Of a stretch of 64,000 bases of DNA, positions 16,856 through 26,100 are shown one piece after another. Source of the DNA: CAWBBA01 sp963729795 (lineage in GTDB: Bacteria; Desulfobacterota; Desulfomonilia; Desulfomonilales; Desulfomonilaceae). The stretch covers positions 372,001 through 436,000 of the forward strand of contig CAVSPC010000016.1 in NCBI GenBank assembly GCA_963729795.1, read 5' to 3'. The translations under genes were made by a program, and so were the position numbers. How positions within the stretch are numbered: the first letter of the stretch is position 1; each line of letters opens with the position of its first letter. The notes under the pieces are model-generated. The model saw nothing but the letters and a program-made list of their open reading frames with translations. It had not been told where the DNA came from and ran no database searches.

Positions 16856-18049
16856 CTAAAACTTCACGAGTTCCCGATACAAACTCTCCCAGGCATCTCT
16901 CTCTCGCATCGGCGAGAACTCCTCCATCTTGTGCCTCGCTGCTTCGCCGAGGGATTCTGCCAGCCTGGGGGTTTTCATGATTTCCGTTAGGGCGCCGGCT
17001 AAAGCGTCCGAATCTCCCCACGGAACCAAAAGCCCTGTGATACGGTCTTCCACAAGCGTCTCAACCGCTCCCGTGCGTGTGGCGACGGGAGGCACTCCCG
17101 ATGCCATAGCTTCCATAAGTATATTAGGACATCCTTCGGACACAGAGGAGAGCACAAACACATCGAGGCTCCGAAGCCACTCCGGCACCCGCTCGTGCGG
17201 AATGGCCTTCGTAAAACTTAAGATGTCCTCTATTCCGGTCCTACGAATCATTTGATGAAAAACTTCCTGCTCCGACTCCCTTAATTCCCCGAGAAGCTCC
17301 AAAGCTATCGGCCCTTGCGCTTTGAGCCGGGCTGCGGCTTTGAACATATATGGCAATCCTTTGGCATACTTAAATATTCCTGCACACCCTATCCTGAAGC
17401 ATTCATTATCGCCTGTCGCTCGCGCCCAACGTTCCTGCGGCAGATCCACAGAGTTATAAATAATCCGAGACTTGTGTTCGATGGGAGTAAGAGCATGGGC
17501 CATTTCTACAAGGTCTCGGCTGAGCGCGACCACTCTGTCCGCGTTTTCGAGGCCGCTTCTGCATGCACCCACCTTTTCCGGGCTGAAGATATACTTCTTA
17601 ACGTCATTGCCTACGACTGTCAGCACCGACGGTATGCCCGCTCGACGTGCCAGCAGTCCGGTCACGTATCCAACCGGCCATAAGAAAAAGGAATGAAAAA
17701 AATCAAACGCCTCTTGCCGATGAAGCATCTCCAGAGACTGATACATCATCTGCAATGTGAGAGTGTGCGGGCAATCCCACAAACTTCGCTGTGAATCAAT
17801 AATCCTTTCTCTCCCTACGGCCAATCGATGGACTGTGATTCCTCCCAATCGGCGGCTCTGCCGGTTCTCATCCAGGAGAACAAAATCTTGCTCCGCTGTT
17901 TCAAACTGGGCTACATGGACTTCAAGCCCCATGTTTGCGGCGTGGTGGGCCACTCTCTCGACAGTTCTGGCCAGTCCGCCCCATTGACCGGGGGGAAATT
18001 CAGGGGTGGCTATGCAAACTTTTGTTCGCTTTCCTTGGACTTTGTTCAT
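16856..18049 (-). CDS. Glycosyltransferase, GT4 family
   Basis: 397 residues with the GT-B fold. The N-terminal acceptor domain begins VCIATPEFPPGQWGGLARTV. The C-terminal donor domain includes RIGCAGIFKYAKGLPYMFKA, LELLGELRE, VFVLSSVSEGCPNILMEAMA (the E-x7-E donor-binding stretch) and ATRTGAVETLVEDRITG. Such enzymes transfer a sugar from a nucleotide donor with retention. It is cotranscribed with the methyltransferase just after it. The divergently read glycosyltransferase at 18212 suggests a small surface-glycan locus. Confidence 0.9.
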   Translation of the reverse strand: MNKVQGKRTKVCIATPEFPPGQWGGLARTVERVAHHAANMGLEVHVAQFETAEQDFVLLDENRQSRRLGGITVHRLAVGRERIIDSQRSLWDCPHTLTLQMMYQSLEMLHRQEAFDFFHSFFLWPVGYVTGLLARRAGIPSVLTVVGNDVKKYIFSPEKVGACRSGLENADRVVALSRDLVEMAHALTPIEHKSRIIYNSVDLPQERWARATGDNECFRIGCAGIFKYAKGLPYMFKAAARLKAQGPIALELLGELRESEQEVFHQMIRRTGIEDILSFTKAIPHERVPEWLRSLDVFVLSSVSEGCPNILMEAMASGVPPVATRTGAVETLVEDRITGLLVPWGDSDALAGALTEIMKTPRLAESLGEAARHKMEEFSPMRERDAWESLYRELVKF

Positions 18050-18211
18050 CGAGACAGCTTCTGTTTTCGTTTTCCTGCATTCAGATGCAGTTGCATACTC
18101 TGAGAAATATTTCTATCATCCGGGCGAAAGAAGGGGAAGATTTACTTCATACAACACCTTAGACATGGCGACTCTTCTGCAAGTTTCCGCGTCTTCAAAG
18201 CATGAGTCAGT

Positions 18212-19279
18212 ATGCGCATCGGAATCGTCTTTCATAAGAATCCCTTTGCCCCGCCCACAGGCATTGACCTTGTCCGTCTACGTGCTATTTCCTCGGGGCT
18301 TATTCGCAAGGGCATAACCGCTGAAATTGTAGCGCCCGCCGGCCGGGAAGGCATGATAGAAGATGCAGTGCCTGTCAGGCGCCTTGAGGCACTTGGAGAA
18401 GCCGGCCGTTACGATCTCGTCAAGACTTGTTATCACGATTCGATTTTACTGATCGAGCGCTATCGGGGCCCTGTGGTATCGCGCATCGTCAGAGTGGTGG
18501 ATCGGGAGTTGCCGGAAAGGGATGGGCCTTTTCGTGAGAAGTTGCTCCGTTGCCAGGCCCTTATCAGGGATCGGGCTTCCGCTGTCGTCCTTAACAATGT
18601 GGAGAACCGAGAGCGCTGGAAGAATTTCTATGGCGGAGAATTGCTGACTGCCTTGATTCCCACGGGATGCCTCGCTCACATTCCTTTTCCGGGCCCGAAT
18701 CCGTACGGGGCGGGCGAACGCACTTTGCTGTTCCTGGGAAGCCTCGCTGCTCCTCGTATGGTTCGGATGCTAAATCAAGCAGCTCGTTTGTTGCGCAATA
18801 GAGTCCGCGTTCATCTTGTGGGAATGAACAAGGCAAAGCTGTACGGTGGCGCTGAAAAGGATTGCACACTTGATCCGCTTATAATTGACCATGGCGAGCT
18901 ACCTGAAGGCCGCGTTTGGGATTATATCTGCCATGCGAATGTGGGGCTGGCGTTGGCCGCGGGGCCGCACGCGTTCGACAACGACGTATCCAAAATCCTG
19001 AACTATTTGCGAGGTGGGTTGCCCTCTGTGTCCGAAGAACCTGTGCTCACCAACCAACTTATTCGACGGACCGGCTTTGGAAGGATTTTCGCGTTTGGTG
19101 ATGTCGAAAAACTTGTGTCCAATGCTCTGGAGCTGATCGAGAATCCGCTCACCGAAAAGAGAGATAATGTCATGAGGTTCATGGCCGCCGAACATTCGTG
19201 GGACAAGAGAGTTGATGCCTACGTTAATTTGTTCCGCAAGATCCTGTCTTCTGATGGCGGTTCGCGGTACGCGAGGTAA
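18212..19279 (+). CDS. Putative glycosyltransferase (GT-B type)
   Basis: 355 residues. The first 150 residues are an acceptor-type domain (MRIGIVFHKNPFAPPTGIDL) and the second half carries GERTLLFLGSLAAPRMVRML, RVHLVGMNK and GGLPSVSEEPVLTNQLIRRT, as in GT-B donor domains. The classic E-x7-E motif is weak, so family assignment is less sure than for its neighbour. It is read away from the other glycosyltransferase and a shared divergent promoter region of about 160 bases lies between them. Substrates unknown. Confidence 0.7.
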   Translation: MRIGIVFHKNPFAPPTGIDLVRLRAISSGLIRKGITAEIVAPAGREGMIEDAVPVRRLEALGEAGRYDLVKTCYHDSILLIERYRGPVVSRIVRVVDRELPERDGPFREKLLRCQALIRDRASAVVLNNVENRERWKNFYGGELLTALIPTGCLAHIPFPGPNPYGAGERTLLFLGSLAAPRMVRMLNQAARLLRNRVRVHLVGMNKAKLYGGAEKDCTLDPLIIDHGELPEGRVWDYICHANVGLALAAGPHAFDNDVSKILNYLRGGLPSVSEEPVLTNQLIRRTGFGRIFAFGDVEKLVSNALELIENPLTEKRDNVMRFMAAEHSWDKRVDAYVNLFRKILSSDGGSRYAR

Positions 19280-19359
19280 AGCCTGGCACCTCTTTCAGGG
19301 TGAAAGTCCCTGTCGCGGGTAAGGTCTAATACTATTTCGCTTTCATACAAGTAATACGG

Positions 19360-19420
19360 TGGGCAGGGAGGCCCGCCGCTACTATACAGGGCCGGCAGAG
19401 ACGCCGGCCCTGTCACGGAT
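19360..19420. repeat. GC-rich palindromic repeat, second copy
   Basis: GGGCCGGCAGAGACGCCGGCCC forms a strong hairpin, preceded by GCCCGCCGCTACTATACA. It shares GCCGGC and CTACT boxes with the copies near 14576, 22790 and 46857. The rest of 19280-19526 shows no gene. Confidence 0.5.
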
Positions 19421-19526
19421 TCGTTTGGCTTTTTGAACGCGAAATGGTCTAACTTGCTTGAAATCACAGACCTGTGCCACTGAGTCCACTTGCCCGTTTC
19501 GGGAAAATCGCGTCCGTTATTTTTCT

Positions 19527-20204
19527 TCATTTCGCCGTCGTGACCGGCTCCACATGTCGGAGTTGCGTGCCCAAAAACTTGCCGCTGGGATCAAAATCAA
19601 AGGAAAACTCTGCCTCCCCGACAGGTTCGCAGGCATGACAGCCGTTGAGGAGCTTGTATTTTACAAGGAAACGTTGTCCCTTTGTCGGCAACCGAATAGC
19701 CTTGGGCGGAAGAGTCCGACTTCTATCTCCCGGAAAGAGCATGACGTTAGGGAACTTCTTCTTTAACAGGACGTAGGTGGGATCACGCTCCAGTTGCCCT
19801 TTCCGCAAATTCGTCAAGGCGTCCACGTCTATAATTGGCGGATCGCCGTTCACCAAGAGCCATCCTTCATTTTCGTTTGCCCTGAATGGATAAACCACGT
19901 AAGCGAGGTCTACGGGGCCGACCTTTGAAAATTGGGCCAGGTAGCCGGTATTCCCCGTCGATTTCGCAAAAGCCACGGCCCGAGGGGTTGCGCCCAGTTT
20001 CGGCATGAGTCCCACGAAACACTTCCCAAAATCCGGCGCGTGTAGCGATGCGCAAGATTGGCGGATCTTCTGCATGGTTTTGTCCGTGGGGTGCCATTCT
20101 GCATCCTTTGCGATAGCCGTAGATGGGGCTTCCGCCACTACCAGAGGCAAGTTCACCACACAGGAGCCGGTGACAATTAGAGCCATTACTAACAGCCTTT
20201 TCAT
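19527..20204 (-). CDS. Secreted protein of unknown function
   Basis: 225 residues from the ATG at 20204, which has GGAGGAC upstream; a longer frame to 20237 exists but lacks this site. Residues 1-25 form a Sec signal peptide (MKRLLVMALIVTGSCVVNLP). The mature part has isolated cysteines (SCASLH, GKCFVG, NGCHACEP) that could form disulfides; the CHAC group is not a heme site. No family is recognised. It starts 32 bases after the LutB-like gene on the same strand, so the pair is probably one operon, which hints at a periplasmic role linked to that protein but does not define one. Confidence 0.6.
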   Translation of the reverse strand: MKRLLVMALIVTGSCVVNLPLVVAEAPSTAIAKDAEWHPTDKTMQKIRQSCASLHAPDFGKCFVGLMPKLGATPRAVAFAKSTGNTGYLAQFSKVGPVDLAYVVYPFRANENEGWLLVNGDPPIIDVDALTNLRKGQLERDPTYVLLKKKFPNVMLFPGDRSRTLPPKAIRLPTKGQRFLVKYKLLNGCHACEPVGEAEFSFDFDPSGKFLGTQLRHVEPVTTAK

Positions 20205-20236
20205 GCTGTCCTCCGCGGAAACTTGGCCGGGGTACA

Positions 20237-21601
20237 TCAGGACATTCTTTGGTTAAACGTGCGTCTGACCGGCCGCGGAAGTCGATCCAGTACCCCCTTG
20301 CCGACGATTCTGAGTAAGATGGGCCATAAGATCCGAGACGTTCTTTGTCCCAAAGCAAAGAGGGCCGGGGCTTTGGCTGCTCGTGCGTACGCTGCCATGG
20401 CTGCCCTTTCGATCGGCTGGGTCAATCCCTCATCCACTCTGTGCTCGCGCAGCCTTTTTAATATATCAACCAACGGTGTCCGCACGGGGCATGCTTCCGC
20501 GCATGCTCCACAGAGTGTTGTGGCATCCAACAGCGGGTGAGCCTTTTCGATTCCATCAAGCAGTGCAGTCAAGACAATGCCCATTGGGCCGGGATACGTT
20601 GAGCCGTACGCATGTCCGCCTACCACACGGTACACGGGGCAAACATTCAAACAAGCGCTGCACCGTATGCACTTGAGTATCTCGCGGAACTCTCCTCGAA
20701 CTATTTTGGACCGGCCGTTATCCAAGAGCACGATGTGGAGTTCTTTAGCTCCCGTCGCTTCACCCGATTTTCTCGTCCCGGTGACGACCGAGAGATAACT
20801 GGAAAGAGGCTGCCCTGTGGCTGCCCTCGAGAGAAGACGGATGAACAACGGCAGATCCGCCAAAGAGGGTAAAATCTTTTCGATAGTGAGGACTGCTATG
20901 TGGAGCGGAGGAACGGTGGTTACCATCCGTCCGTTGCCTTCATTCGTGAATAAAACGATGCTTCCTGATTCGGCAATGGCGAAGTTTGCCCCAGTGATTC
21001 CCGCATCAGCGGAGAGAAATTCTTTTCTCAGAACGTTTCGTGCTATTCTTACCAAAACCGTTGGGTCATCGGAGTAGTCAACACCAAGCTTCTCGGCAAA
21101 TAATTGTCCGACTTGTCTCCGAGACTTATGAATGGCCGGTGCTAGAATGTGGGAGGGAGTTTCTCCTGCAATTTGTACAATGTATTCCCCCAAATCCGTT
21201 TCAATGGCTTCTATGCCGTGAGCTTCCAAATAAGGGTTCAGGTGGATTTCCTCAGTTACCATGGATTTGGATTTGACGATCTTCCTTGCACCGCGATCTC
21301 TGAGAATGTTGAAGACAATTTCCCTCGCGATCTTGCTGTCTTGCGCGCGATGCACCATGGCCCCCGCGCGGGTTGCGGCTGCGGAAAAACGGTCAAGGTA
21401 TTCCGGCAAATTATCCAAAACCTGCGTTCGGATCGCGGAACCCCGATCACGCAGGGTCTCCATAGGTACAGAAGCGAAACCTCGCGCTCTCAGAGCTGCA
21501 AATATGTCCGTCGCTGTGCGCAGAGCGTCTCTCAGAGGGCGATTCAGCACAGCTTCTGCCGCATTTTGGCGGAAGCGCAAGCTTGACATTCCTTGACTCA
21601 T
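20237..21601 (-). CDS. LutB-like iron-sulfur protein (LUD plus 4Fe-4S domains)
   Basis: 454 residues. The first 300 residues are a LUD domain (ITGANFAIAESGSIVLFTNEG near 202). Two ferredoxin-like motifs follow: CIRCSACLNVCP with Cys311, 314, 317 and 321, and LCGACAEACP near 364-371. In the Bacillus and Shewanella lactate oxidation systems LutB/LldF works with LutA/LldE and LutC/LldG. Neither partner is in the window, so the substrate need not be lactate; electron transfer to a quinone or another iron-sulfur partner is inferred. The downstream secreted protein may be part of the same unit. Confidence 0.85.
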   Translation of the reverse strand: MSQGMSSLRFRQNAAEAVLNRPLRDALRTATDIFAALRARGFASVPMETLRDRGSAIRTQVLDNLPEYLDRFSAAATRAGAMVHRAQDSKIAREIVFNILRDRGARKIVKSKSMVTEEIHLNPYLEAHGIEAIETDLGEYIVQIAGETPSHILAPAIHKSRRQVGQLFAEKLGVDYSDDPTVLVRIARNVLRKEFLSADAGITGANFAIAESGSIVLFTNEGNGRMVTTVPPLHIAVLTIEKILPSLADLPLFIRLLSRAATGQPLSSYLSVVTGTRKSGEATGAKELHIVLLDNGRSKIVRGEFREILKCIRCSACLNVCPVYRVVGGHAYGSTYPGPMGIVLTALLDGIEKAHPLLDATTLCGACAEACPVRTPLVDILKRLREHRVDEGLTQPIERAAMAAYARAAKAPALFALGQRTSRILWPILLRIVGKGVLDRLPRPVRRTFNQRMS

Positions 21602-21916
21602 GAGGCCTCCGTCGGATCATCGCACCTAATGTGCCGACTGTAAGTTTTCGCCAGGCAGCTTTCAAAAGTGCCCGAACAATTTAAGAAAACAGAGCCTTCC
21701 AAACCCATTCATGTACCTTATCTGCGGGGTCTCTTTCGGTCAAGGTCGTGGATTGCGGCCCGACCTGTTTTCTTGACAGGAAACTAACGATGCCCTTACA
21801 TTAAGTTCCATGTTTTCTGAATATTGAGCAGCATTTCCTGAGATTGACGCAGAACTCGATTGCTGTCGCGGCCACAGATAGCCCTCGATCATCGAAGATC
21901 ATTAACGGAGTAACAA
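21602..21916. other. Divergent intergenic region
   Basis: 315 bases between the LutB-like gene (minus) and the phosphatase-family gene (plus). A promoter-like pair is listed separately; the rest shows no gene or strong repeat. Confidence 0.4.
21773..21802 (+). promoter_or_regulatory. Putative sigma70 promoter
   Basis: TTGACA at 21773-21778 followed after 18 bases by TACATT at 21797-21802, about 115 bases ahead of the phosphatase-family gene. The -35 box is perfect and the -10 box matches 4 of 6. Confidence 0.4.
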
Positions 21917-22729
21917 ATGGAAAAGGCAGCCGAAAGATCTCTCTCTGAACGTGAACTGAGGACCTTGAAAGAATTCGTGGAGAATACCCTTCGTAAGAGC
22001 GGCAACCTGCTTCTGGAGATGTTTGGCAAGGGGAATCCGCATCTGAAATTCGATGAGGAACTCGTGACGAAGGCGGACAACTCGGCTTGGGAGCTTATTT
22101 CTACAAAGATCAAAGGCGCCTTCGAGGGGCATGGGTTCCTACGGGACCTGTCTGCAGAACAGGTCGGCGGAGAGGATTGTCCTCGTTTTCTCTGGATCTT
22201 GGACCCGTTGGATGGCGCTGCGTCATTTCAGGCCGGAATGCCTGTTTGGGGAATCAGCGCGGCGCTATTTGAGAAATTTTGGCCCGTGCTGGCGTTTCTT
22301 TATCTGCCTGTCACCGGAGAGATCTATTTTGCTTATGCGGGCCGGGAAGCACTGTTAAATGATAAACCCATACAAGTTAGGGAAGATCCCACCATTGACA
22401 ATGAGAGCCTGGCCCTGGTCTATTCCCGTTTTCATCAGGATTTCACGAGCACATTTCCGGGTAAGATTCGCAATTTCGGATCTTCTGCGGGCCATTTAGC
22501 CTATGTGGCGAGGGGTGCCGCGGACGCCTGTTTCATGAAGAACGTTGATGTTCGGGACCTCGCGGCTGGAAGTATCATCCTTGAAGCTGCGGGCGGAGAA
22601 ATAAGATACCTCGATGGTCGTCCTTTTCACGTGGCTGAACTTCTCGATGGGAAAAGAGTCGAGAGTCCCCTTATCGCCGCGCCGAAAGAATCCTTTAAGT
22701 TCTTTGTGAACTACCTTGAGAGATTGTAG
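21917..22729 (+). CDS. Inositol-monophosphatase-family protein
   Basis: 270 residues of the FIG superfamily (inositol monophosphatase, CysQ, fructose bisphosphatase types). The metal-binding motif reads WILDPLDGAASF near residue 92, against the usual W-I-x-D-P-x-D-G-T-x-N-F: both aspartates are kept, but the Thr and Asn positions are Ala and Ser. The first motif (ELVTKADNSA) and the C-terminal GSSAGHLAYVARGAADACFM match the family. Mg-dependent phosphatase activity is likely but the altered motif leaves substrate and rate open. The start follows the sequence GGAGTAAC. A MITE-like repeat lies 25 bases downstream. Confidence 0.82.
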   Translation: MEKAAERSLSERELRTLKEFVENTLRKSGNLLLEMFGKGNPHLKFDEELVTKADNSAWELISTKIKGAFEGHGFLRDLSAEQVGGEDCPRFLWILDPLDGAASFQAGMPVWGISAALFEKFWPVLAFLYLPVTGEIYFAYAGREALLNDKPIQVREDPTIDNESLALVYSRFHQDFTSTFPGKIRNFGSSAGHLAYVARGAADACFMKNVDVRDLAAGSIILEAAGGEIRYLDGRPFHVAELLDGKRVESPLIAAPKESFKFFVNYLERL

Positions 22730-22754
22730 GCCTTCAATCTCCACTCTCGGTCTG

Positions 22755-22926
22755 GTGTCCTAATTTAGTGTGTTGATCGTCATTCCGCCGTACGCAGGAA
22801 TGCGGCAGGACCGGCCTCCGTGCCGGCGGTTTATGAGCCGCCGGTGGGGATGCCGGCGCTACTCCCCTGATCGGGGTCTTGGGTGACGATTTGTGAAAAC
22901 CGCGATGGTGTCCCAAATTAGGACAC
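22755..22926. repeat. MITE-like element with terminal inverted repeats
   Basis: GTGTCCTAATTT (22755-22766) and its exact reverse complement AAATTAGGACAC (22915-22926) bound a 172-base stretch that has no coding frame but contains GC-rich hairpins with GCCGGC and CTACT boxes (22790-22868). The layout suggests a non-autonomous mobile element. No target duplication could be assigned. The source transposase is not the IS in this window, whose ends differ. Confidence 0.55.
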
Positions 22927-23010
22927 TACCGTTCTTCTTGACGCGTTCTGCTTTGGAGAATAATGTGTCTAACGTATCGGCAGGCCCATAATTCCGGCAA
23001 AGGAACATAC

Positions 23011-24058
23011 ATGCAAGGTCTGGAAAAACGCTCGGAACAAATTCTCAAGGCTATAATCTGGGAGTATATACTTACCGGCGAGCCGGTTGGTTCACGTACG
23101 CTCTCCAAAAAGAGGTACATAGGCCTTTCCGCCGCGTCCATTCGAAATATTATGAGCGATCTCACTGAATCGGGCTATATCATGCAGCCCCATGTGAGTG
23201 CGGGCCGTGTGCCCACAGATCGTGGATACCGCTTCTACGTGGATAGTATCCCTCCTACGCCCGGACTTGGAGGAGACGAGCAAGCGGCGATCGAATCTCT
23301 AATCAGAGCGGCGGGTCTGGACATTAGGGACGTGCTTCGACAATCCTCTTCTGTGTTGGCCGAGTTGTCGAAGCAGGCCGGTGTGGTGACGTCTACTCCC
23401 CGAGTGGAACAGACATTCAAAACGATCGAATTCATAAAGATCGCCGATGACAGAATTCTGGTGGTCTTGGTCTCCGCGGGCGGTCTAGTCCAGAATAAGA
23501 TTATCTATGATGAAGACGGAATTACTCAGGATACCCTTGAAAAGTACAGCCGTATGCTGAACGACATGCTCAAGGATCTCGACCTGAGACAGGCTCGCGA
23601 AAGGATCGAGCGGGAATTGGCTGCGGAAAAGACCAAAGTCGACGCTATGCTGGCCAAAGTGCTTCGCTTGGGCCACATAATTTTGTCTCAGCAGGCAACG
23701 AGCGAAATTTTTATTGAGGGACAAACGAACATTCTGGACGAGCCTGAATTTGCCCAGGTCGAAACACTCAGGGCCATCCTCATAACTTTCGAAGAGAAAA
23801 GCAATCTGCTTAAGATTCTGGATAAAACACTCGAAGCACGGGGCATTCAGATCTTTATAGGATCGGAACACGGGCTGGACGAGATTGAAACCTGCTCGAT
23901 TGTGACCTATCCGATTCGAACCGAAGATGCCGGTACTGGGCAGTATTGGCGTAATCGGCCCTAAACGTATGAACTATCAAAAAGTCGTTCCGCTGGTGGA
24001 TACCACGGCCAGAATCCTTACAAGGCTTCTGAAGAGGTTAATAGAGAGTTCCATCTGA
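23011..24058 (+). CDS. hrcA: Heat-inducible transcription repressor HrcA (frameshifted near its 3' end)
   Basis: The frame starts best at the ATG at 23011 (AAAGGAAC upstream). The winged-helix N-terminus (LTGEPVGSRTLSKKRYIGLS, then SDLTESGYIMQPHVSAGRVP) and the GAF-like dimer domain are typical of HrcA, which represses groE/dnaK operons at CIRCE operators. The reading frame breaks at GGG (23938-23940): the zero frame stops 24 bases later, but from 23939 the +1 frame continues SIGVIGPKRMNYQKVVPLVD and ends at TGA 24056-24058, giving the normal family C-terminus. One extra G is the simplest explanation. No grpE-dnaK follows and no CIRCE is visible upstream. Confidence 0.88.
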
Positions 24059-24062
24059 CCTC

Positions 24063-24245
24063 AATTGCGTCACCCCGCACTTCCGATCCGGCGTCCAGTC
24101 TGTCCCGCGAAACGCGGGACCGTGGGCCGAAATGACGGCACGGCATATATAGGCGGGTTTGAAACCTTCCCCTACGCCAACCCTTCAAAATTCTATGCTT
24201 CAGATGAACAAAAGGACATCATTTTGGGCAACTGCTCTAATGGTG
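24063..24245. repeat. Repeat fragments including a 55-base direct repeat
   Basis: The segment after hrcA contains a CCCGCGAAACGCGGGAC palindrome related to the cluster at 3640-3935. From 24185 the sequence AAATTCTATGCTTCAGATGA and its continuation through GGCAACTGCTCTAATG match, with scattered differences, the stretch 32493-32546. The two copies are 8 kb apart and flank the IS-containing region. Confidence 0.5.
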
Positions 24246-24261
24246 ATCTCTCCCGCTCCGT

Positions 24262-24774
24262 TCATTTGTGTTTCGACGAACTGGGCGGGTAAATGAGACC
24301 CTCGCCCCCCTTGATAATGTTCAGTGGATCCCACCACTTTTTTTTGTCACCCTGTTTATGTTCCGCTCCGGGCCCCTTCTTTGGGCCCGTCTGTTGCCCA
24401 CTATCTTGTTTCGTCTCAGCCTGTGGCATGCCGGCTGCCGTCTGGCCCGAGGTGGCGCCGGCCTCGGGCCGTTTGCCTCCCTCCGTCTGTTTCACTTTTT
24501 CGTCCGGCTTCTTGGGTGTGAAGACAACTCTGCCCCATTTGCGAGTCAGCTTCTCATAGGAATAAATGACGATATTGGTTCCCTCCCGACATTTGACCCA
24601 CCACTCGTCAAACTCGGGATGGTACTGAACATCCATGATCGTCCCGGAAGTGGGCACTTCGAAGACCAGCATTTTGCCTGGCTTCTTTTCGGCCGGGGAA
24701 GCCGTTTGGGCCACAAGGAGCAGGGCCAGGGGAAAAATAACTATTCCAAACAGGTTCTTGACCTTTATGTCCAT
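24262..24774 (-). CDS. Exported protein of unknown function
   Basis: 170 residues. A hydrophobic signal (NLFGIVIFPLALLLVAQTAS) ends near residue 28. A short globular part follows (VFEVPTSGTIMDVQYHPEFDEWWVKC), then a Lys/Pro/Gly/Gln-rich, probably disordered linker from about residue 90, and a conserved-looking tail WWDPLNIIKGGEGLIYPPSS. No family is recognised. The start has no strong ribosome-binding site. The sequence around it is divergent with the TPR gene. Confidence 0.55.
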   Translation of the reverse strand: MDIKVKNLFGIVIFPLALLLVAQTASPAEKKPGKMLVFEVPTSGTIMDVQYHPEFDEWWVKCREGTNIVIYSYEKLTRKWGRVVFTPKKPDEKVKQTEGGKRPEAGATSGQTAAGMPQAETKQDSGQQTGPKKGPGAEHKQGDKKKWWDPLNIIKGGEGLIYPPSSSKHK

Positions 24775-25114
24775 CTGGACGCGCTCTCCACAACCATTAT
24801 CTCATTTTGATAGCTTATAACAAAATAGCACAAATCGGTCATTGGGCGAAAGACGGAGCGAATCTGTGTTGCGGTGAATGCCTGGCTGGATTGCACGGGC
24901 TCCTTTCCTTCGCAGCAGCCGACCGCCCAGCCGGCACCTTGTAATCAGTTCTAAGTAAAGTTCCGACTTGGAGTAAAGCGTGAAACAGGAACGCTTGCCA
25001 TGTCCGTCTTGTGAGGCAGCCAAGAAGTAGAAATTTTTCCTGATATGACAATCGATTATGATATCATACAGTTTTGACCGGCAAGCACAGGCTTTAGAAG
25101 AAAGGGGTGGGCTA
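24775..25114. other. Divergent intergenic region
   Basis: 340 bases between two divergent exported-protein genes. AT-rich patches are present (24800-24835, 25040-25075) where promoters would be expected, but I cannot name a convincing pair. No repeat or RNA gene was seen. Confidence 0.35.
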
Positions 25115-25987
25115 ATGAAAAAGGTGTATTTTGTCGGAATTTTAATTTGCACCTTCGTTGCGTACTGTTGCTCATCATGGGCTGAGACAGCGCAAGAATT
25201 GCACGCAAAAGGAGAGGACGCCTACAAGGCCCAAAAATATAAACAAGCAGTGGAATACTATACTGAAGCCCTGAAGATCGAACCCGAGCGCCATGAAACG
25301 ATTTACTGCAGAGGGGTGAATTACCATAAGCTCGGGGAGTGGGACAAAGCCCTTACGGATTTTGAAAAGTTGACCTCCGTAAAAGGCATCGATCATCACG
25401 CATGGCACCACATCGGACTAATCCACCTCGGGGAATGGGAGCTCAACGAAGCCAAAGGGAAACACAAGGAGGCTAGGGGAAACCTCAGAGAAACAATAGG
25501 CGCCTTCAAGAAAGCTTTTGAGCTGGAACCAAGTCATGTGGAATACAGTCTGTGTATTGCCAGGGCCGCGGTCAAATTGAAGGATTGGGATACTGCCACG
25601 ACGTTTTATGAGCGAGCGCATAAATTAGCTCCAGGCAATAGTGAGGCAGGTAAGGGTATTCGCCAAACCATACAGGCGGCCCAAGACGCGCTAAAATATT
25701 ACAAGAGCTTAGGTTTTCCGCTCTCAATAGAAAATGATTTCGCCGGCCTCAGCAGATTTTTGGCGGATTGCTCAAAGCGTAATATCGGCGCGGACCAAGC
25801 GATAGAATTCCTTTCGTCGCACGGAATAGAATATTGGAAAAAATTTCCGGGCCCGGGAAACCAACTCACGGTGGTCCTCTACAAAGTGCCGGACCGCCCG
25901 GAATTAGTACTGGCTTTGGCCTTCGACGACAACAACAAAATACGCCGTGTGGCTGCCGGACCCCTCCACAAAAAGACGTTGAAATAA
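25115..25987 (+). CDS. Exported TPR-repeat protein
   Basis: 290 residues from the ATG at 25115 (GAAAGGGGTGGG upstream). A signal peptide (MKKVYFVGILICTFVAYCCS) is followed by at least four tetratricopeptide-like units: AKGEDAYKAQKYKQAVEYYT, YCRGVNYHKLGEWDKALTDF, a degenerate unit around 130, and LCIARAAVKLKDWDTATTFY. The C-terminal 80 residues are a separate small domain without TPR pattern. It probably acts as a scaffold in the periplasm or at the outer membrane; no partner is indicated. Confidence 0.75.
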   Translation: MKKVYFVGILICTFVAYCCSSWAETAQELHAKGEDAYKAQKYKQAVEYYTEALKIEPERHETIYCRGVNYHKLGEWDKALTDFEKLTSVKGIDHHAWHHIGLIHLGEWELNEAKGKHKEARGNLRETIGAFKKAFELEPSHVEYSLCIARAAVKLKDWDTATTFYERAHKLAPGNSEAGKGIRQTIQAAQDALKYYKSLGFPLSIENDFAGLSRFLADCSKRNIGADQAIEFLSSHGIEYWKKFPGPGNQLTVVLYKVPDRPELVLALAFDDNNKIRRVAAGPLHKKTLK

Positions 25988-26100
25988 AGTTCTATGGGAA
26001 AGATCCTCGCTGCCAAATCGACGCGGCTGGCCCAAGTTACCCGCGGTTTTGTACATGGAGGTTCCGCCAAGAGATCGCCTGGATTCCTCCCGAAAATGTC

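Noticed and set aside
19527..20204. Cytochrome c based on CHAC
   Set aside because: The heme motif is CxxCH; here the His is inside the pair and no distal motif exists.
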